Below are positions 1 through 11,473 of a stretch of DNA of 64,000 nucleotides, piece after piece; position 1 is the stretch's first letter; each line of letters starts with the position of its first letter. The stretch comes from Croceicoccus naphthovorans (lineage in GTDB: Bacteria > Pseudomonadota > Alphaproteobacteria > Sphingomonadales > Sphingomonadaceae). The notes under the pieces were generated by a model, which was not told where the DNA came from, did no database searches, and saw nothing but the letters and a program-made list of their open reading frames with translations. A program made the position numbers and the translations under genes. The stretch is from NCBI RefSeq assembly GCF_001028705.1, contig NZ_CP011770.1, positions 1,367,501-1,431,500 on the forward strand, given 5' to 3'.

Positions 1-97
1 GCGCGCTGTCGCCTGCTATATCACCGAACGGGACTATTGATTTGACCGCCACGAACAGGGGTAATCGGCGCGGACTACCGCGTTTGGGAGGCATGGT

Positions 98-610
98 TTG
101 AGCAAGCGTATCGGCATATATCCGGGAACGTTCGATCCCATCACGCTGGGGCATCTCGACATCATCCGGCGCGGGTCGAAGCTGGTGGACGAGCTGATCA
201 TCGGCGTGACGACCAACCCGTCGAAAAACCCGATGTTCACCCCCGAAGAACGCATGACGATGGTGGAGCGTGAGGTGAAGGCGCTGGGCATCGAGAATGT
301 GCAGGTCGTTGGGTTCAACGCCCTGCTGATCAAGTTCGCACAGAAACAGGGCGCACGGGTCATCATTCGCGGGCTGCGCGCCGTGGCGGACTTCGAATAC
401 GAATACCAGATGGCGGGCATGAACCAGCAGCTGGACCCGAATATCGAAACCGTGTTCCTGATGGCCGACGTATCGCTGCAACCGATCGCGTCCAAACTCG
501 TCAAGGAAATCGCCATGTTCGGCGGCGAGATCACCCGCTTCGTCAGCCCGAAGGTCTGCGAGGAAGTGATCGAGCGGGTGGAACAGCAGGGCCGCCGGGG
601 CGACTACTAA
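98..610 (+). CDS. coaD: Pantetheine-phosphate adenylyltransferase
   Basis: Transfers an adenylyl group from ATP to 4'-phosphopantetheine, the penultimate step of coenzyme A synthesis in the cytosol. The 170 residues match the usual family length. The nucleotidyltransferase N-terminus with TLGH at residues 16-19 (the (T/H)xGH motif) and the GLRAVADFEYE segment near residue 90 are intact. The start is TTG at 98, six bases after GGGAGG; the ATG at 93 runs straight into a TGA and cannot be used. Bases 2-40 hold a short open frame ending ITERDY-stop that may be the tail of an upstream gene, but this is too short to assign. Confidence 0.95.
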   Translation: MSKRIGIYPGTFDPITLGHLDIIRRGSKLVDELIIGVTTNPSKNPMFTPEERMTMVEREVKALGIENVQVVGFNALLIKFAQKQGARVIIRGLRAVADFEYEYQMAGMNQQLDPNIETVFLMADVSLQPIASKLVKEIAMFGGEITRFVSPKVCEEVIERVEQQGRRGDY

Positions 611-680
611 CCGTTCATTGCATCGACAGCGTGGCCCGTCTAAGCGGCGGATCGAGTTAATTTCGGGATCGATACAGCGC

Positions 681-1466
681 ATGAATTTCAGTCTTCGTAC
701 CCTGGCGGGCGTGGTTACCGCGGCACCGATCGCGCTGGCCGCCTCGCTTATGATCGCAACGCCCGTCGCCGCGCAGGACGATGCCCTGGCAGAGACTTCG
801 GCGGTTGAGGAAGCGCCGGTTGAGGCTGCACCTGTGCCGATCGATCCGAAGACGTACTGGACCGTCGATACCTCGCTGGATCATGATCCAGAGAATATCC
901 TGTTTCTCGACCTGTCGAACGGTGGGCGCGTGGCAATTCGGCTGAAGCCCGAATGGGCGCCGCAGCACGTGGACCGGATCAAGACGCTGACCCAGCAGGG
1001 GTTCTACAACGGCGTGATCTTTCACCGCGTGATCGAAGGCTTCATGGCACAGACCGGCGATCCGACCGGCACTGGCATGGGCGGTTCGGAACTTCCTGAC
1101 CTGAAGGCGGAGTTTAACAAGGTGCCGCACTTGCGCGGCACAGTAGCCGCCGCCCGCGCGCAGGAAGAGGATTCTGCCAACAGCCAGTTCTTCATCGTGT
1201 TCTATCCGACGATGCAGATCGACCGGAAATACACGAATTTCGGCCGCGTGATCGCGGGCATGAACTATGTCGATTCAATTTCGCGCGGATCGCCGCCGCC
1301 CAGCCCGACGAAGATCCTGCAAGCCTCTTTGGGCAGCCAGCATCTTGCCCCGCCCGCGACGACGCCGATGACCGGCGAGATCACGTCGGACATGCTTTCG
1401 GCCCCGATAGGCGTGGGGCAGGACTTGCCCGCCGCCGGCGATGCGGTTGAAGAAGCCGTAGACTGA
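681..1466 (+). CDS. Secreted cyclophilin-type peptidyl-prolyl cis-trans isomerase
   Basis: Catalyses proline cis/trans isomerisation during folding, here probably in the periplasm. An open frame extends upstream to 618, but ATG 681 is chosen because it yields a clean signal peptide (hydrophobic residues 9-26, likely cleavage after ATPVAA at about 31). The cyclophilin core is visible: FHRVIEGFMAQTGDPTGTG, then the SANSQFFIVF strand that carries the active-site Gln/Phe. A low-complexity Glu/Ala/Pro linker separates the signal peptide from the domain. It lies 70 bases behind coaD in the same direction and is followed by a long hairpin. Confidence 0.9.
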   Translation: MNFSLRTLAGVVTAAPIALAASLMIATPVAAQDDALAETSAVEEAPVEAAPVPIDPKTYWTVDTSLDHDPENILFLDLSNGGRVAIRLKPEWAPQHVDRIKTLTQQGFYNGVIFHRVIEGFMAQTGDPTGTGMGGSELPDLKAEFNKVPHLRGTVAAARAQEEDSANSQFFIVFYPTMQIDRKYTNFGRVIAGMNYVDSISRGSPPPSPTKILQASLGSQHLAPPATTPMTGEITSDMLSAPIGVGQDLPAAGDAVEEAVD

Positions 1467-1503
1467 CCTTTTCAACCCGTCGCCCACGGTGCGTTCTGAT
1501 TTT

Positions 1504-1558
1504 GCGCCTTTTCGAAACGAAAAAGTCTATCAACTTTTTCTGAAAAGGCTTTAGGCGC
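1504..1558 (+). promoter_or_regulatory. Nested hairpin between the cyclophilin gene and queA
   Basis: Inner stem GAAAAAGT (1519-1526) pairs with ACTTTTTC (1533-1540) around a six-base loop. A middle stem GCCTTTT (1506-1512) pairs with AAAAGGC (1543-1549). An outer GCGCC (1504-1508) can pair with GGCGC (1554-1558), in competition with part of the middle stem. The structure ends seven bases before the queA ATG, so its outer arm covers the region where the queA ribosome site would be. It could be a terminator for the cyclophilin gene or a translational control element for queA. Confidence 0.5.
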
Positions 1559-1564
1559 CGGGCG

Positions 1565-2599
1565 ATGAAGGTTGACCTATTCGATTTCGAGCTGCCGCCC
1601 GAACGGATCGCGCTGCGCCCGGCGCGACCACGCGATTCCGCGCGCATGTTGGTGGCCGCGGGCGATGCGCCATTTGCGGACCTGACAATGCGCGACCTGC
1701 CGCAAGTGCTGCGCGCGGGCGATGTGCTGGTCTTTAACGACACCCGCGTGATCCCGGCGCAACTGGAAGGTCTGCGGGGCGAGGCGCGGATCGGCGCAAC
1801 GCTGCACAAACGGATCGACTTGCGCCGCTGGCAGGCGTTCATCCGCAATGCCAAGCGCCTGAAGGAAGGCGACCGCATCGCCTTTCCCGCCGACGTTAGC
1901 GCAATCGCCGAACAACGCCACGCCGACGGCAGCTTCACGCTGGCGTTCGAGGGCGAAGAGCCGGTCGAGGTCTTGTTGGAGAGGGCAGGGCGCATGCCGC
2001 TGCCACCGTACATCGCGGGCAAGCGCCCGACGGACGAGGCCGACCGCAGCGATTACCAGACGATGTTCGCCGAAAAGGATGGCGCGGTTGCGGCACCCAC
2101 TGCGGCGCTGCATTTTACGCCGGACCTGATTGCCGCGCTCGACGCCGCCGGGATCGGGCGAGAGACGCTGACGCTGCACGTGGGCGCAGGCACGTTCCTG
2201 CCGGTGAAGGCGGACGATACCGACGACCACGCGATGCATTCGGAATGGGGCCGCATGGACAAGGCGACGGCAGACCGCCTCAACGCCGCCCGTGCCGCCG
2301 GAGGCCGCGTGATCTCGGTCGGCACGACATCGCTACGCGTGCTGGAGAGCGCGGCGGACGAGGATGGCGTGATCCACCCGTTCGAAGGCGATACCGCAAT
2401 CTTCATCACACCCGGATACCGGTTCCGTGCCATCGACGGGCTGATGACGAACTTCCACCTGCCCAAATCGACGCTGTTCATGCTGGTCAGCGCGCTGATG
2501 GGGCTGGACTGTATGCGCAGTGCCTATGCCCATGCAATCGCGAACGAATATCGCTTTTACAGTTACGGTGACGGCAGCTTGTTGTTGCCGAACGGTTGA
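1565..2599 (+). CDS. queA: S-adenosylmethionine:tRNA ribosyltransferase-isomerase
   Basis: Transfers and isomerises the ribosyl moiety of SAM onto preQ1 in tRNA to give epoxyqueuosine, in the queuosine modification pathway. The 344 residues have the usual family length and characteristic segments: an N-terminal [25 protein letters not shown] residues near 55-65, and [22 protein letters not shown] in the middle. tgt, the preceding enzyme of the pathway, lies 4.9 kb downstream on the same strand, so the usual queA-tgt neighbourhood is split by about five unrelated genes. The upstream hairpin may affect its translation. Confidence 0.96.
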   Translation: MKVDLFDFELPPERIALRPARPRDSARMLVAAGDAPFADLTMRDLPQVLRAGDVLVFNDTRVIPAQLEGLRGEARIGATLHKRIDLRRWQAFIRNAKRLKEGDRIAFPADVSAIAEQRHADGSFTLAFEGEEPVEVLLERAGRMPLPPYIAGKRPTDEADRSDYQTMFAEKDGAVAAPTAALHFTPDLIAALDAAGIGRETLTLHVGAGTFLPVKADDTDDHAMHSEWGRMDKATADRLNAARAAGGRVISVGTTSLRVLESAADEDGVIHPFEGDTAIFITPGYRFRAIDGLMTNFHLPKSTLFMLVSALMGLDCMRSAYAHAIANEYRFYSYGDGSLLLPNG

Positions 2600-2623
2600 A
2601 GGCCGCGAATCGCGCCCATTGTA

Positions 2624-3724
2624 ATGACCACCGAATGCGTCCACCCTGTGCGTCGGCGTCGTGGAGTTTTCGTGCATATGGGTCAGCTTTCGAAAGGCAG
2701 CGATGCCCGGGCCATGCACGCAATGGTGGACGCCTACGACTGGTCGTCGAATCCGCTTGGCCCCCGTGCCGATTGGCCCAGAGAGCTTGAGGCGACAGTC
2801 CAGCAAATCCTAGATTCCGAATTTCCCGCCGCCCTGGTCTGGGGGGCGGACCTGATCACCATCTATAACGATGCGTTCCGCCCGATCCTTGGCAAGAAGC
2901 AAGAGGCGCTTGGTCGGTCATTCTCCGACATCTGGGCAGAAGCGTGGGACGAGATCGGGCCGATTGCCGACCGTGCCTTGGCCGGGGAATCGACGTTCAT
3001 CGAAAACTTTCCGCTGATCATCAATCGCGCCGGGCGGCCGGAACAGGCGCATTTCACGTTTTGCTACAGCCCGCTGCGTTTGGCCGACGGCACGGTGCAA
3101 GGCATGCTCGATACCGTGATCGAGACGACCCGCACGGTCGAGGTGCAGGGCGAACTGACGTTGGTCAACGAAGAGCTGGCGCATCGACTGAAGAACTCGT
3201 TGGCCATCGTTCAGGCGATCGCCAGCCAGACCCTGCGCGATAGTTGTGAGGACGAAGCGTTCGAATCCTTCCAGCACCGGCTTGGCGCTCTGGCCCACGC
3301 GCACGAGGTGTTGTTGCAACAGGATTGGTCGACCGGTTCGTTGCGCAACGCGGTCCGCGCTTCTTTGGAACCGCACGTCGATCTGGAACGGGTGGCGATT
3401 TCGGGCATCGACCTGTCGATAGGATCGAAGACGACGATGGCGCTTTCGATGATGCTGCACGAACTGGCCACGAATGCGGTGAAGTACGGCGCGATGTCTT
3501 CGAAAAGCGGCACGGTCGCAATTTCTTGGGCGATGGACGGACCGGACATGGCGTTCCGCTGGGTCGAAAGCGGCGGGCCGCGTGTAGAGGCTCCGCCGAG
3601 CATGGGCTTTGGTTCTCGCCTGATCCGCCGCGGTTTCGGGGGCGAGCATTCCGGTGAACTGAGTTTCGATCCCGGCGGCATTTCGTTCGTGATCAAGACT
3701 CCGGTCGTGGAACTCGCACGTTAG
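2624..3724 (+). CDS. HWE-family sensor histidine kinase
   Basis: Autophosphorylating cytoplasmic signalling kinase. A PAS-like sensor segment covers roughly residues 60-165 and there is no membrane helix. The dimerisation/phosphoacceptor helix carries AHRLKNSLA with His187. The ATP-binding part has an N-box HELATNAVKYG near 280 and a later WVES that supplies the Trp and Glu naming the HWE family, and it ends with a GFGSRLI segment. No response regulator gene is adjacent. ATG 2624 is used; internal ATGs at residues 19, 31 and 34 are alternatives and would not remove the PAS domain. A strong terminator follows. Confidence 0.88.
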   Translation: MTTECVHPVRRRRGVFVHMGQLSKGSDARAMHAMVDAYDWSSNPLGPRADWPRELEATVQQILDSEFPAALVWGADLITIYNDAFRPILGKKQEALGRSFSDIWAEAWDEIGPIADRALAGESTFIENFPLIINRAGRPEQAHFTFCYSPLRLADGTVQGMLDTVIETTRTVEVQGELTLVNEELAHRLKNSLAIVQAIASQTLRDSCEDEAFESFQHRLGALAHAHEVLLQQDWSTGSLRNAVRASLEPHVDLERVAISGIDLSIGSKTTMALSMMLHELATNAVKYGAMSSKSGTVAISWAMDGPDMAFRWVESGGPRVEAPPSMGFGSRLIRRGFGGEHSGELSFDPGGISFVIKTPVVELAR

Positions 3725-3735
3725 TCCTTAAAAAA

Positions 3736-3764
3736 AGCCCGCCATCAGCGCGACGGCGGGCTTT
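3736..3764. terminator. Rho-independent terminator after the HWE kinase
   Basis: Arms AGCCCGCC (3736-3743) and GGCGGGCT (3755-3762) pair perfectly. Seven A residues lie before the stem and a short T run lies after it, so it could act in both directions. Confidence 0.8.
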
Positions 3765-3907
3765 CGAGTGGGAGAAGACACGAGCCGGGAAGCACGTGCA
3801 GGTTTGGTTTCTCAGGTTACGGCAATCCCCGCATTGATCGCCGTCAAATTCCCCATTCAACTTTAGCCGCATCTTGTTTTGCGGCGATCAGCCCTCACAT
3901 TCTCGCG

Positions 3908-4866
<959 letters not shown>

Positions 4867-4870
<4 letters not shown>

Positions 4871-5640
4871 CCATCGGTTTCAACGCCCGCAGCGCATGGG
4901 CCATATATGTGCGCGAAGTCAGCCGCGCATGGCGCACGGTGTTCGGGACGATCATCTCGCCGGTGATTACCACCTGCCTTTATTTCATCGTGTTCGGGGC
5001 CGCCATCGGCAACCGGATGAGCGATGTGGGCGGGGTCGATTACGGCGCGTTCATCGTGCCGGGCCTGCTGCTGCTGACCCTGCTTTCCGAAAGCACCTCG
5101 AACGGCAGCTTCGGCATTTACATGCCGCGCTTCACCGGGGCGATCTACGAATTGCTTTCCGCACCCGTCAGCGTGGCGGAAACGCTGGTCGGCTTCGTCG
5201 GCGCGGCGGTGACCAAGTCGCTGATCATCGCGGGCATCATCCTCGCCACGGCGACGCTGTTCGTGGATTATCACATCGCGCACCCGGTTTTGGCGTTCTT
5301 CTACATCGTGCTGGTGGCCAGTGCGTTTTCACTGTTCGGCTTCATCCTCGGCCTGTGGGCCGACGGGTTCGAGAAGTTGCAGATGGTGCCGCTCTTGGTC
5401 CTGACGCCTCTGACCTTCCTTGGCGGCACGTTTTATTCGATCGACATGCTGGCCGAACCGTGGCGCACGGTCGCGCTGTTCAACCCGATCGTCTACCTCG
5501 TGTCGGGCCTGCGCTGGACCTTTTTCGAACAATCGGACGTCAGCATCGGGGTCGCATTCTCTTTGACGATGGCGTTTTTGGCCGTCTGCATCGTCGCGAT
5601 CAGTTTGATCTTCCGTACGGGTTGGCGACTGCGCGATTGA
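4867..5640 (+). CDS. ABC-2 type transporter permease
   Basis: Membrane subunit of the exporter, 257 residues with about six hydrophobic segments typical of the ABC-2/YadH family. The conserved GxxF/Y..P stretch is visible as PLTFLGGTFYSIDMLAEPWR near residues 179-198, and the protein ends in RTGWRLRD, a common ABC-2 terminus. The frame is open further upstream, but ATG 4867 overlapping the ATPase stop is the natural start. The next gene begins 16 bases later. Confidence 0.92.
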
Positions 5641-5656
5641 TTGCTAGCGGACCGGC

Positions 5657-6577
5657 ATGACCCGGATCGCCGTTCGTTTCGCCCTTCTGTCGTCTGTATT
5701 CCTGTCGGTTCCGGCTCATGCCGAACTGCCGGAGCCCGTTATCGCCATGATCCGCGCGGCGGAATCGACGGGCGATCCGAAACAGGTCGCCGCGGTTCAC
5801 GCAGCGGCCCTTGGGGCTTATCCCGACGAGGCGGATCAGCTGAAAGAGCTGAAACAGGTGTGGGACAATCGCCTGACCCGCAAACGCAAGGCAGAAGCGG
5901 AGGCGAAGGAAAACGCAATCCGCCGCGCCGGGCTGTTCGACTTTTGGGAAGGAAAGGGCGAACTGGGCGCGCTACGTTCCACCGGCAACAGCAACGACAT
6001 CGGCGTTAGCGCCTCGCTGGCGCTGGCTCGCATCGGCATCGACTGGCGACACAAGCTGAAAGGGCAGGCGGATTACCTGCGCAGCGATGGCGAGACGACG
6101 CGCGAGCGCTTTCTCGCCGCGTATGAGCCGAGCTACGACATTGGTGAGCGGGCCTTCGTCTACGGGCTGGGACAAGCGGAGCGCGACCGCATTCAGGGCT
6201 TTTCCTCGCGCTATTCGGTATCGGGCGGCATCGGCTATCGCATTATTGAGCGCGACGATCTGAAGCTGGAAGTAAAGGGCGGCCCCGCATGGCGGCAGAC
6301 CGATTTTCTCGACGACGATGACGAGGAATATATTGCCGGTCTGGCCGCGATGGACTTGTCGTGGACGTTCGCGAAGAACCTGACGCTGACGCAAGTCGCA
6401 TCGGCCTTCGTGCAGAGCGAGAACAGCACCTATACCAGCCTGACCGGCTTGCAGGCGGGCATCGGCGGCGGCTTTTCGGCGCGCCTGTCCTATCGGTTCG
6501 AACACGATACAAGTCCGCCAGATGACAGCGAAAAAACCGATACCCAGTCGCGGGTAACACTGATCTACGACTTTTGA
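5657..6577 (+). CDS. DUF481 family outer-membrane beta-barrel protein
   Basis: A 306-residue exported protein with signal peptide MTRIAVRFALLSSVFLSVPAHA (cut after about residue 22). A helical, charged spacer (residues 30-95) precedes an antiparallel-strand region of about 210 residues with STGNSN and alternating aromatic/polar residues, ending in a C-terminal Phe (LIYDF), the usual outer-membrane insertion signal. Family knowledge gives only a salt-induced outer-membrane protein (YdiY-like) of unknown role. It closely follows the ABC exporter and converges with the TSUP permease gene. Confidence 0.85.
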   Translation: MTRIAVRFALLSSVFLSVPAHAELPEPVIAMIRAAESTGDPKQVAAVHAAALGAYPDEADQLKELKQVWDNRLTRKRKAEAEAKENAIRRAGLFDFWEGKGELGALRSTGNSNDIGVSASLALARIGIDWRHKLKGQADYLRSDGETTRERFLAAYEPSYDIGERAFVYGLGQAERDRIQGFSSRYSVSGGIGYRIIERDDLKLEVKGGPAWRQTDFLDDDDEEYIAGLAAMDLSWTFAKNLTLTQVASAFVQSENSTYTSLTGLQAGIGGGFSARLSYRFEHDTSPPDDSEKTDTQSRVTLIYDF

Positions 6578-6595
6578 GCTTCCGGGCCGGTCTCG

Positions 6596-7357
6596 TCAGG
6601 CTGGCGCGAACCAGTCGTAGATGAGCTTTGCGGTCAACAGCAGGCTGATGGTCACCAGCAGCGGGCGAATGATCTTCGCCCCGTGCTTCACCGCGAACTT
6701 CGCGCCCAGTGTCGACCCGATGAACGACCCGACCGCCATGGCCAGCGCCAGCGTCCAGATGATCTTGCCGCCGACAGCAAAGACGATGACGGCGGCCATG
6801 TTGGTCATCATGTTGAACAGCTTTGCATGGCCGGTCGCGCGGGTCAGTCCTTCTCCGCGCAGGCCCACCAGCGTCGCGGCGAAGAACGAACCGGTGCCCG
6901 GCCCGAAGAACCCGTCATAGAACCCGATCCCGCCCGCGAACGGAGCATAGCCTTTACGAGAAATCAGCTCTTTCGCCTGACGATCGTCCATACGCGGGCT
7001 GAGCAGGACGTAGAGCGCAACACCCATCAGCAAGAGCGGCACGATCAGGTTCAGGATGCGCGCCGACATCTGTTGCACCAAAATCGCCCCCGCCGCGGCG
7101 CCCACGAACGCCAGCAACGCCAGCCACTTTTCCTTGCGCCAATCGACCAGCCCGGCCTTCGCATAGTTGCGGAACGCGTTGGAGGTGCCGAACATCGACT
7201 GCACCTTGTTGGTGCCCAGCGCCAGTTGCGGCGGCAGCCCGGCGAACAGCAGCGTGGGCATCATGATCAGCCCGCCGCCCCCTGCGACCGCGTCGATAAA
7301 GCTTGTGAAGATGGCCAAACACGCCAAGCTGGCGATCAGCCAAAGTTCGATTTCCAT
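6596..7357 (-). CDS. TSUP/TauE-SafE family membrane permease
   Basis: Probable sulfite/organosulfonate or related anion permease with about eight hydrophobic segments. Duplicated family motifs are seen: AVAGGGGLIMMPTLL and GTNKVQSMFGTSNAF near the N-terminus, and GFYDGFFGPGTGSFF with ATGHAKLFNM in the second half. ATG 7357 (MEIELWLI) is preferred over more upstream ATGs because it begins directly at the first membrane helix. It is divergent from tgt, with about 105 bases between the two start codons. Confidence 0.88.
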   Translation of the reverse strand: MEIELWLIASLACLAIFTSFIDAVAGGGGLIMMPTLLFAGLPPQLALGTNKVQSMFGTSNAFRNYAKAGLVDWRKEKWLALLAFVGAAAGAILVQQMSARILNLIVPLLLMGVALYVLLSPRMDDRQAKELISRKGYAPFAGGIGFYDGFFGPGTGSFFAATLVGLRGEGLTRATGHAKLFNMMTNMAAVIVFAVGGKIIWTLALAMAVGSFIGSTLGAKFAVKHGAKIIRPLLVTISLLLTAKLIYDWFAPA

Positions 7358-7371
7358 GCTGCCCCGCATAG

Positions 7372-8586
<1,215 letters not shown>

Positions 8587-8588
8587 GT

Positions 8589-8774
8589 TCAGGCCGCCAG
8601 CGGGGCGTCGCCGTCGTCGCTGCGCACTTGCAGCTGCGTTTCGCGGTACTTGAAGAACTGGCCGCTGGCCTTGTCGTAATACCCGGCACCGATCGCGCAG
8701 GCCTGCTTCATCGCAACCTTTAGATCGGGGTACCATTTTCCGGCTTTGTGGGGGGTGACGAAACGATATTTCAT
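8589..8774 (-). CDS. Small conserved-looking hypothetical protein
   Basis: A 61-residue soluble protein beginning MKYRFVTPHKAGKWYPDL, with a basic, aromatic-rich N-terminal half (GYYDKASGQFFKYRET). I do not recognise a named domain. The short distance to the tgt stop and the compact coding appearance favour a real gene. It lies downstream of rpsD, but the rpsD terminator stands between them, so it probably has its own promoter. Confidence 0.55.
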   Translation of the reverse strand: MKYRFVTPHKAGKWYPDLKVAMKQACAIGAGYYDKASGQFFKYRETQLQVRSDDGDAPLAA

Positions 8775-8866
8775 AGTGCCGGATAAATGCCCGACTTGCC
8801 ACTCGGTTCCCTGCAGTAAACCCCTGTTTGGTATCGCAAAAAGGGCAAGATTACGGCGCATACGAA

Positions 8867-8890
8867 AAAGGGCGGGAAGACCCGCCCTTT
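8867..8890 (-). terminator. rpsD rho-independent terminator
   Basis: Ten-base perfect arms AAAGGGCGGG (8867-8876) and CCCGCCCTTT (8881-8890) with an AAGA loop. Read on the minus strand the stem is followed by TTTTTC. It lies 30 bases past the rpsD stop. Confidence 0.88.
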
Positions 8891-8919
8891 TCCTTGAATT
8901 CGGTCGGTTATCCGACTGA

Positions 8920-9534
8920 TCAGCGCGAGTAGAACTCGACGACCAGGTTCGGTTCCATGCGCACCGGATAGGGCACTTCGTCCAGCGTCGGAACGCGGGT
9001 GAAGGTGACCTTGTCGTTGCCGTCGGTCGACACGTAGTCGGGGATCTCACGCTCGGGCAGGCTCTGCGCTTCGATGATCAGCGCCATTTCCTTGGCCTTG
9101 TTACCAAGGCTGATGACATCGCCAACCTGAATGCGGCGCGAGGGGATGTTGCACTTCACGCCGTTGACCAGAATGTGGCCGTGGTTGACGACCTGGCGAG
9201 CCGAGAACACGGTCGGCGCGAACTTGGCGCGATAGACAACCATGTCGAGACGCTGTTCCAGAAGACCGATCAGATTCTGGCCGGTATCGCCCTTCATACG
9301 CGAAGCGGCAAGGTAGGTCGCCTTGAACTGCTTTTCGGTGACGTCGCCGTAGTAGCCCTTCAGCTTCTGCTTGGCGCGCAGCTGCAGGCCATAGTCGCTG
9401 ACCTTGCTCTTGCGGCGCTGGCCATGCTGGCCGGGGCCGTAGGAACGCTTGTTAACCGGGCTGTTCGGACGGCCCCAGATGTTCTCGCCCATCCGGCGGT
9501 CGAGTTTATGCTTGGCGCGGGTGCGCTTCGTCAT
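8920..9534 (-). CDS. rpsD: 30S ribosomal protein S4
   Basis: Primary 16S rRNA-binding protein of the small subunit. ATG 9534 ([14 protein letters not shown]) gives 204 residues, the usual alphaproteobacterial length; the frame stays open upstream but without homology. The S4 RNA-binding domain is visible as [18 protein letters not shown], then [14 protein letters not shown]. It stands alone rather than in an alpha-operon context, as is common in alphaproteobacteria, and has its own strong terminator. About 230 bases separate it from the divergent chorismate mutase gene; this leader contains several GC-rich inverted repeats that could host regulation. Confidence 0.97.
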   Translation of the reverse strand: MTKRTRAKHKLDRRMGENIWGRPNSPVNKRSYGPGQHGQRRKSKVSDYGLQLRAKQKLKGYYGDVTEKQFKATYLAASRMKGDTGQNLIGLLEQRLDMVVYRAKFAPTVFSARQVVNHGHILVNGVKCNIPSRRIQVGDVISLGNKAKEMALIIEAQSLPEREIPDYVSTDGNDKVTFTRVPTLDEVPYPVRMEPNLVVEFYSR

Positions 9535-9766
9535 CGTATGCTCCAACATGCTGTCCCCGCCACCGTGGCAGGGCCCAAAGCCCGGCATCGCACCGCCCGA
9601 CCGATTGTCGGACGCGGCCACCGCTTCACCGGGGTGCGGGGCCTGTCGCAAACCCGCGCAAAACGCAGGCCGTGACGTGGAGCCGCGCGCATTAGCGACA
9701 TTCGGGGCGAAGTCAAGCCGAACTCCCGCCTCGACAACGCGGGCGCGTTTGGGCAATGCGCGCCGT

Positions 9767-10078
9767 ATGGATAACAGTGTCGCAAAGCCGGACGATTGCC
9801 GGACGATGTTGGACGTACGCGCCGGGGTCGATGCCACCGATCGGGCGCTGATGGAACTGCTTGCCACGCGTTTCGGCTATATGCGCGCGGCGGCGCGGAT
9901 AAAGCAAACCCGCGATGCCGTGCGGGATGAAGATCGCAAGCGCGCGGTGATAGAGGCGGCCAAGGCCCACGCGCTGGACATGGGCGTGCCGGTGGGGTTT
10001 GTGGCCGATGCCTGGGACAGCCTTGTCGAAGCCTCCATCGCCTATGAGCTGGAGGAATGGGACCGGCTGCGCAAGTAG
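9767..10078 (+). CDS. Chorismate mutase (AroQ class)
   Basis: Converts chorismate to prephenate at the branch to phenylalanine and tyrosine. This is a 103-residue stand-alone helical domain: an N-terminal Arg-containing helix ([21 protein letters not shown]), then [19 protein letters not shown] with the active-site Arg/Lys pattern, and a C-terminal helix ending [12 protein letters not shown] 9767 is the first start that fits the domain; upstream open frame lacks homology. It converges with trmJ. Confidence 0.85.
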   Translation: MDNSVAKPDDCRTMLDVRAGVDATDRALMELLATRFGYMRAAARIKQTRDAVRDEDRKRAVIEAAKAHALDMGVPVGFVADAWDSLVEASIAYELEEWDRLRK

Positions 10079-10090
10079 TGTGAAGGGGCG

Positions 10091-10807
10091 CTAGTCCCGA
10101 TCCGGTTTGCCCAGCGCAGAGAGCACACCGCGCATCGTGCGAACCTCAAGGTGGTTCCACGCGGGCTTGGTCAGCATGGTGCGCAGTGTGCGTTTCGTTG
10201 CGGCGGCGCGGCTTTCGGGGCGGAAATAGCCCTTTGGTTCCAGCAGAGCCTCCATCTGGGTGATCATGCCATCAAGGTCTTCCTGCGGGGCAGGGGGCAG
10301 CGTGTCTTCCGCCGTCGGCTGCGTCAGCGTGGCATTTGCGGTCTTTGACCATTCGTAGGCCATCAGGATCACCGCCTGCGCAAGGTTCAGCGATCCGAAT
10401 TCCGGGTTGATCGGCACCGTCACGATATTGCGGGCGATGGCAACATCGTCGGTTTCCAGACCCGACCGTTCCGGCCCGAACAGAATCGCATGGCGGCCCT
10501 CTGCCGTCGCCATCTCGCGCGCGGCTTCTTCGGGTGTCAGCACCGGCTTGGTCACGCCGCGCTTGCGTACCGTGGTCGCGTGCACATGTTCGCAATCGGC
10601 CACGGCATCGGCGACGCTGGCATAGACCTGCGCCCTTTCCAGCACCACGTCCGCGCCACTGGCGGCCGGGCCCGCGCTGGGGTTGGGCCAACCATCGCGC
10701 GGGGCGACGAGGCGCATTTCAGTCAGGCCGAAGTTAAGCATGGCCCGTGCGGCCTTGCCGATATTCTCGCCCAATTGTGGGCGGACGAGGACGATGACGG
10801 GGTTCAT
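10091..10807 (-). CDS. trmJ: tRNA/rRNA methyltransferase, TrmJ/LasT family (SPOUT)
   Basis: SPOUT-class SAM-dependent 2'-O-methyltransferase, probably acting on tRNA position 32. N-terminal [20 protein letters not shown] holds the substrate-side Asn/Arg. The knotted cofactor site is seen as [13 protein letters not shown], then [22 protein letters not shown]. The 238 residues are typical. Its ATG overlaps the nrdR stop by four bases, so it ends the rpiB-glyA-nrdR operon. Exact RNA target is inferred from family. Confidence 0.85.
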   Translation of the reverse strand: MNPVIVLVRPQLGENIGKAARAMLNFGLTEMRLVAPRDGWPNPSAGPAASGADVVLERAQVYASVADAVADCEHVHATTVRKRGVTKPVLTPEEAAREMATAEGRHAILFGPERSGLETDDVAIARNIVTVPINPEFGSLNLAQAVILMAYEWSKTANATLTQPTAEDTLPPAPQEDLDGMITQMEALLEPKGYFRPESRAAATKRTLRTMLTKPAWNHLEVRTMRGVLSALGKPDRD

Positions 10808-11271
10808 GCCTCGTCCTGCCCCGCATCACGCACGGTTTCGGCGAATTGCGCGAAATCCCGTGCCTCGCTGAATTCGCGATAGACGCTGGCGAAGCGGATA
10901 TAGGCGACGGGGTCGAGCTGGCGAAGCCCTTCCATCACCATCTCGCCGATCTCGGTTGCGCCGATCTCGCTCTCTCCGCGCGTTTCGATCTGGCGCTGTA
11001 CGCCCGAAACCAGCCGGTCGATCCGTTCCTGATCGATCCCGCGCTTGCGACAGGCGAGCATCACTGCATGCTCCAGCTTCTCACGCGCGAACGGCTCTCG
11101 CCGGTCGCCAGATTTCAGCACGGTGATTTCACGCAGCTGGATGCGTTCGAATGTCGTGAACCGCGCGCCGCAGCCTTCGCACTGGCGGCGGCGGCGGATG
11201 GCGCTGCCATCCTCTGCGGGGCGCGAGTCCTTTACCTGGCTCGATTCATGGGCACAGAACGGACAGCGCAA
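10804..11271 (-). CDS. nrdR: Transcriptional repressor of ribonucleotide reductase genes
   Basis: Zinc-ribbon plus ATP-cone regulator that represses nrd operons when (d)ATP binds. The start is TTG 11271, giving MRCPFC as in most NrdR proteins, with GAGGA seven bases upstream; a longer in-frame start at 11352 would add a non-homologous tail that overlaps the preceding small gene. The zinc ribbon uses CPFC and CEGCG, and [19 protein letters not shown] is intact. The ATP-cone follows ([17 protein letters not shown]). 155 residues. Confidence 0.93.
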   Translation of the reverse strand: MRCPFCAHESSQVKDSRPAEDGSAIRRRRQCEGCGARFTTFERIQLREITVLKSGDRREPFAREKLEHAVMLACRKRGIDQERIDRLVSGVQRQIETRGESEIGATEIGEMVMEGLRQLDPVAYIRFASVYREFSEARDFAQFAETVRDAGQDEA

Positions 11272-11281
11272 TCGATGATCC

Positions 11282-11443
11282 TCAGATCTTGCCCTTGGCC
11301 TTGGCGTAGCCGAGACCGCCGCCAACCGCGGCACCGATGATCGGGCCGACAAACGGCACGGGAATGGCGATCAGCGCGCCAATCGCACCCCATTTCAGGA
11401 CCGTCTTGGTTTCGGGCTTCATGCCCTCTTTTTCGTACTGCAC
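11282..11443 (-). CDS. Small glycine-rich membrane protein between glyA and nrdR
   Basis: A 53-codon gene. From GTG 11443, eight bases after AAGGAA, the protein has a short polar N-terminus (including [11 protein letters not shown]), one hydrophobic hairpin with Pro ([15 protein letters not shown]) and a glycine-zipper-like [14 protein letters not shown] tail. An internal ATG at 11422 would give 46 residues but has GAGGG only two bases before it. The stop lies ten bases before the nrdR TTG, and the nrdR ribosome site overlaps this stop, suggesting translational coupling. No named family is recognised. Confidence 0.65.
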   Translation of the reverse strand: MQYEKEGMKPETKTVLKWGAIGALIAIPVPFVGPIIGAAVGGGLGYAKAKGKI

Positions 11444-11473
11444 GTCTTGTATTCCTTCAGCTCTACGCCGCTC

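Noticed and set aside
2..40. Short frame ending ITERDY-stop before coaD
   Set aside because: Only twelve codons at the window edge; may be the tail of an upstream gene but cannot be identified.
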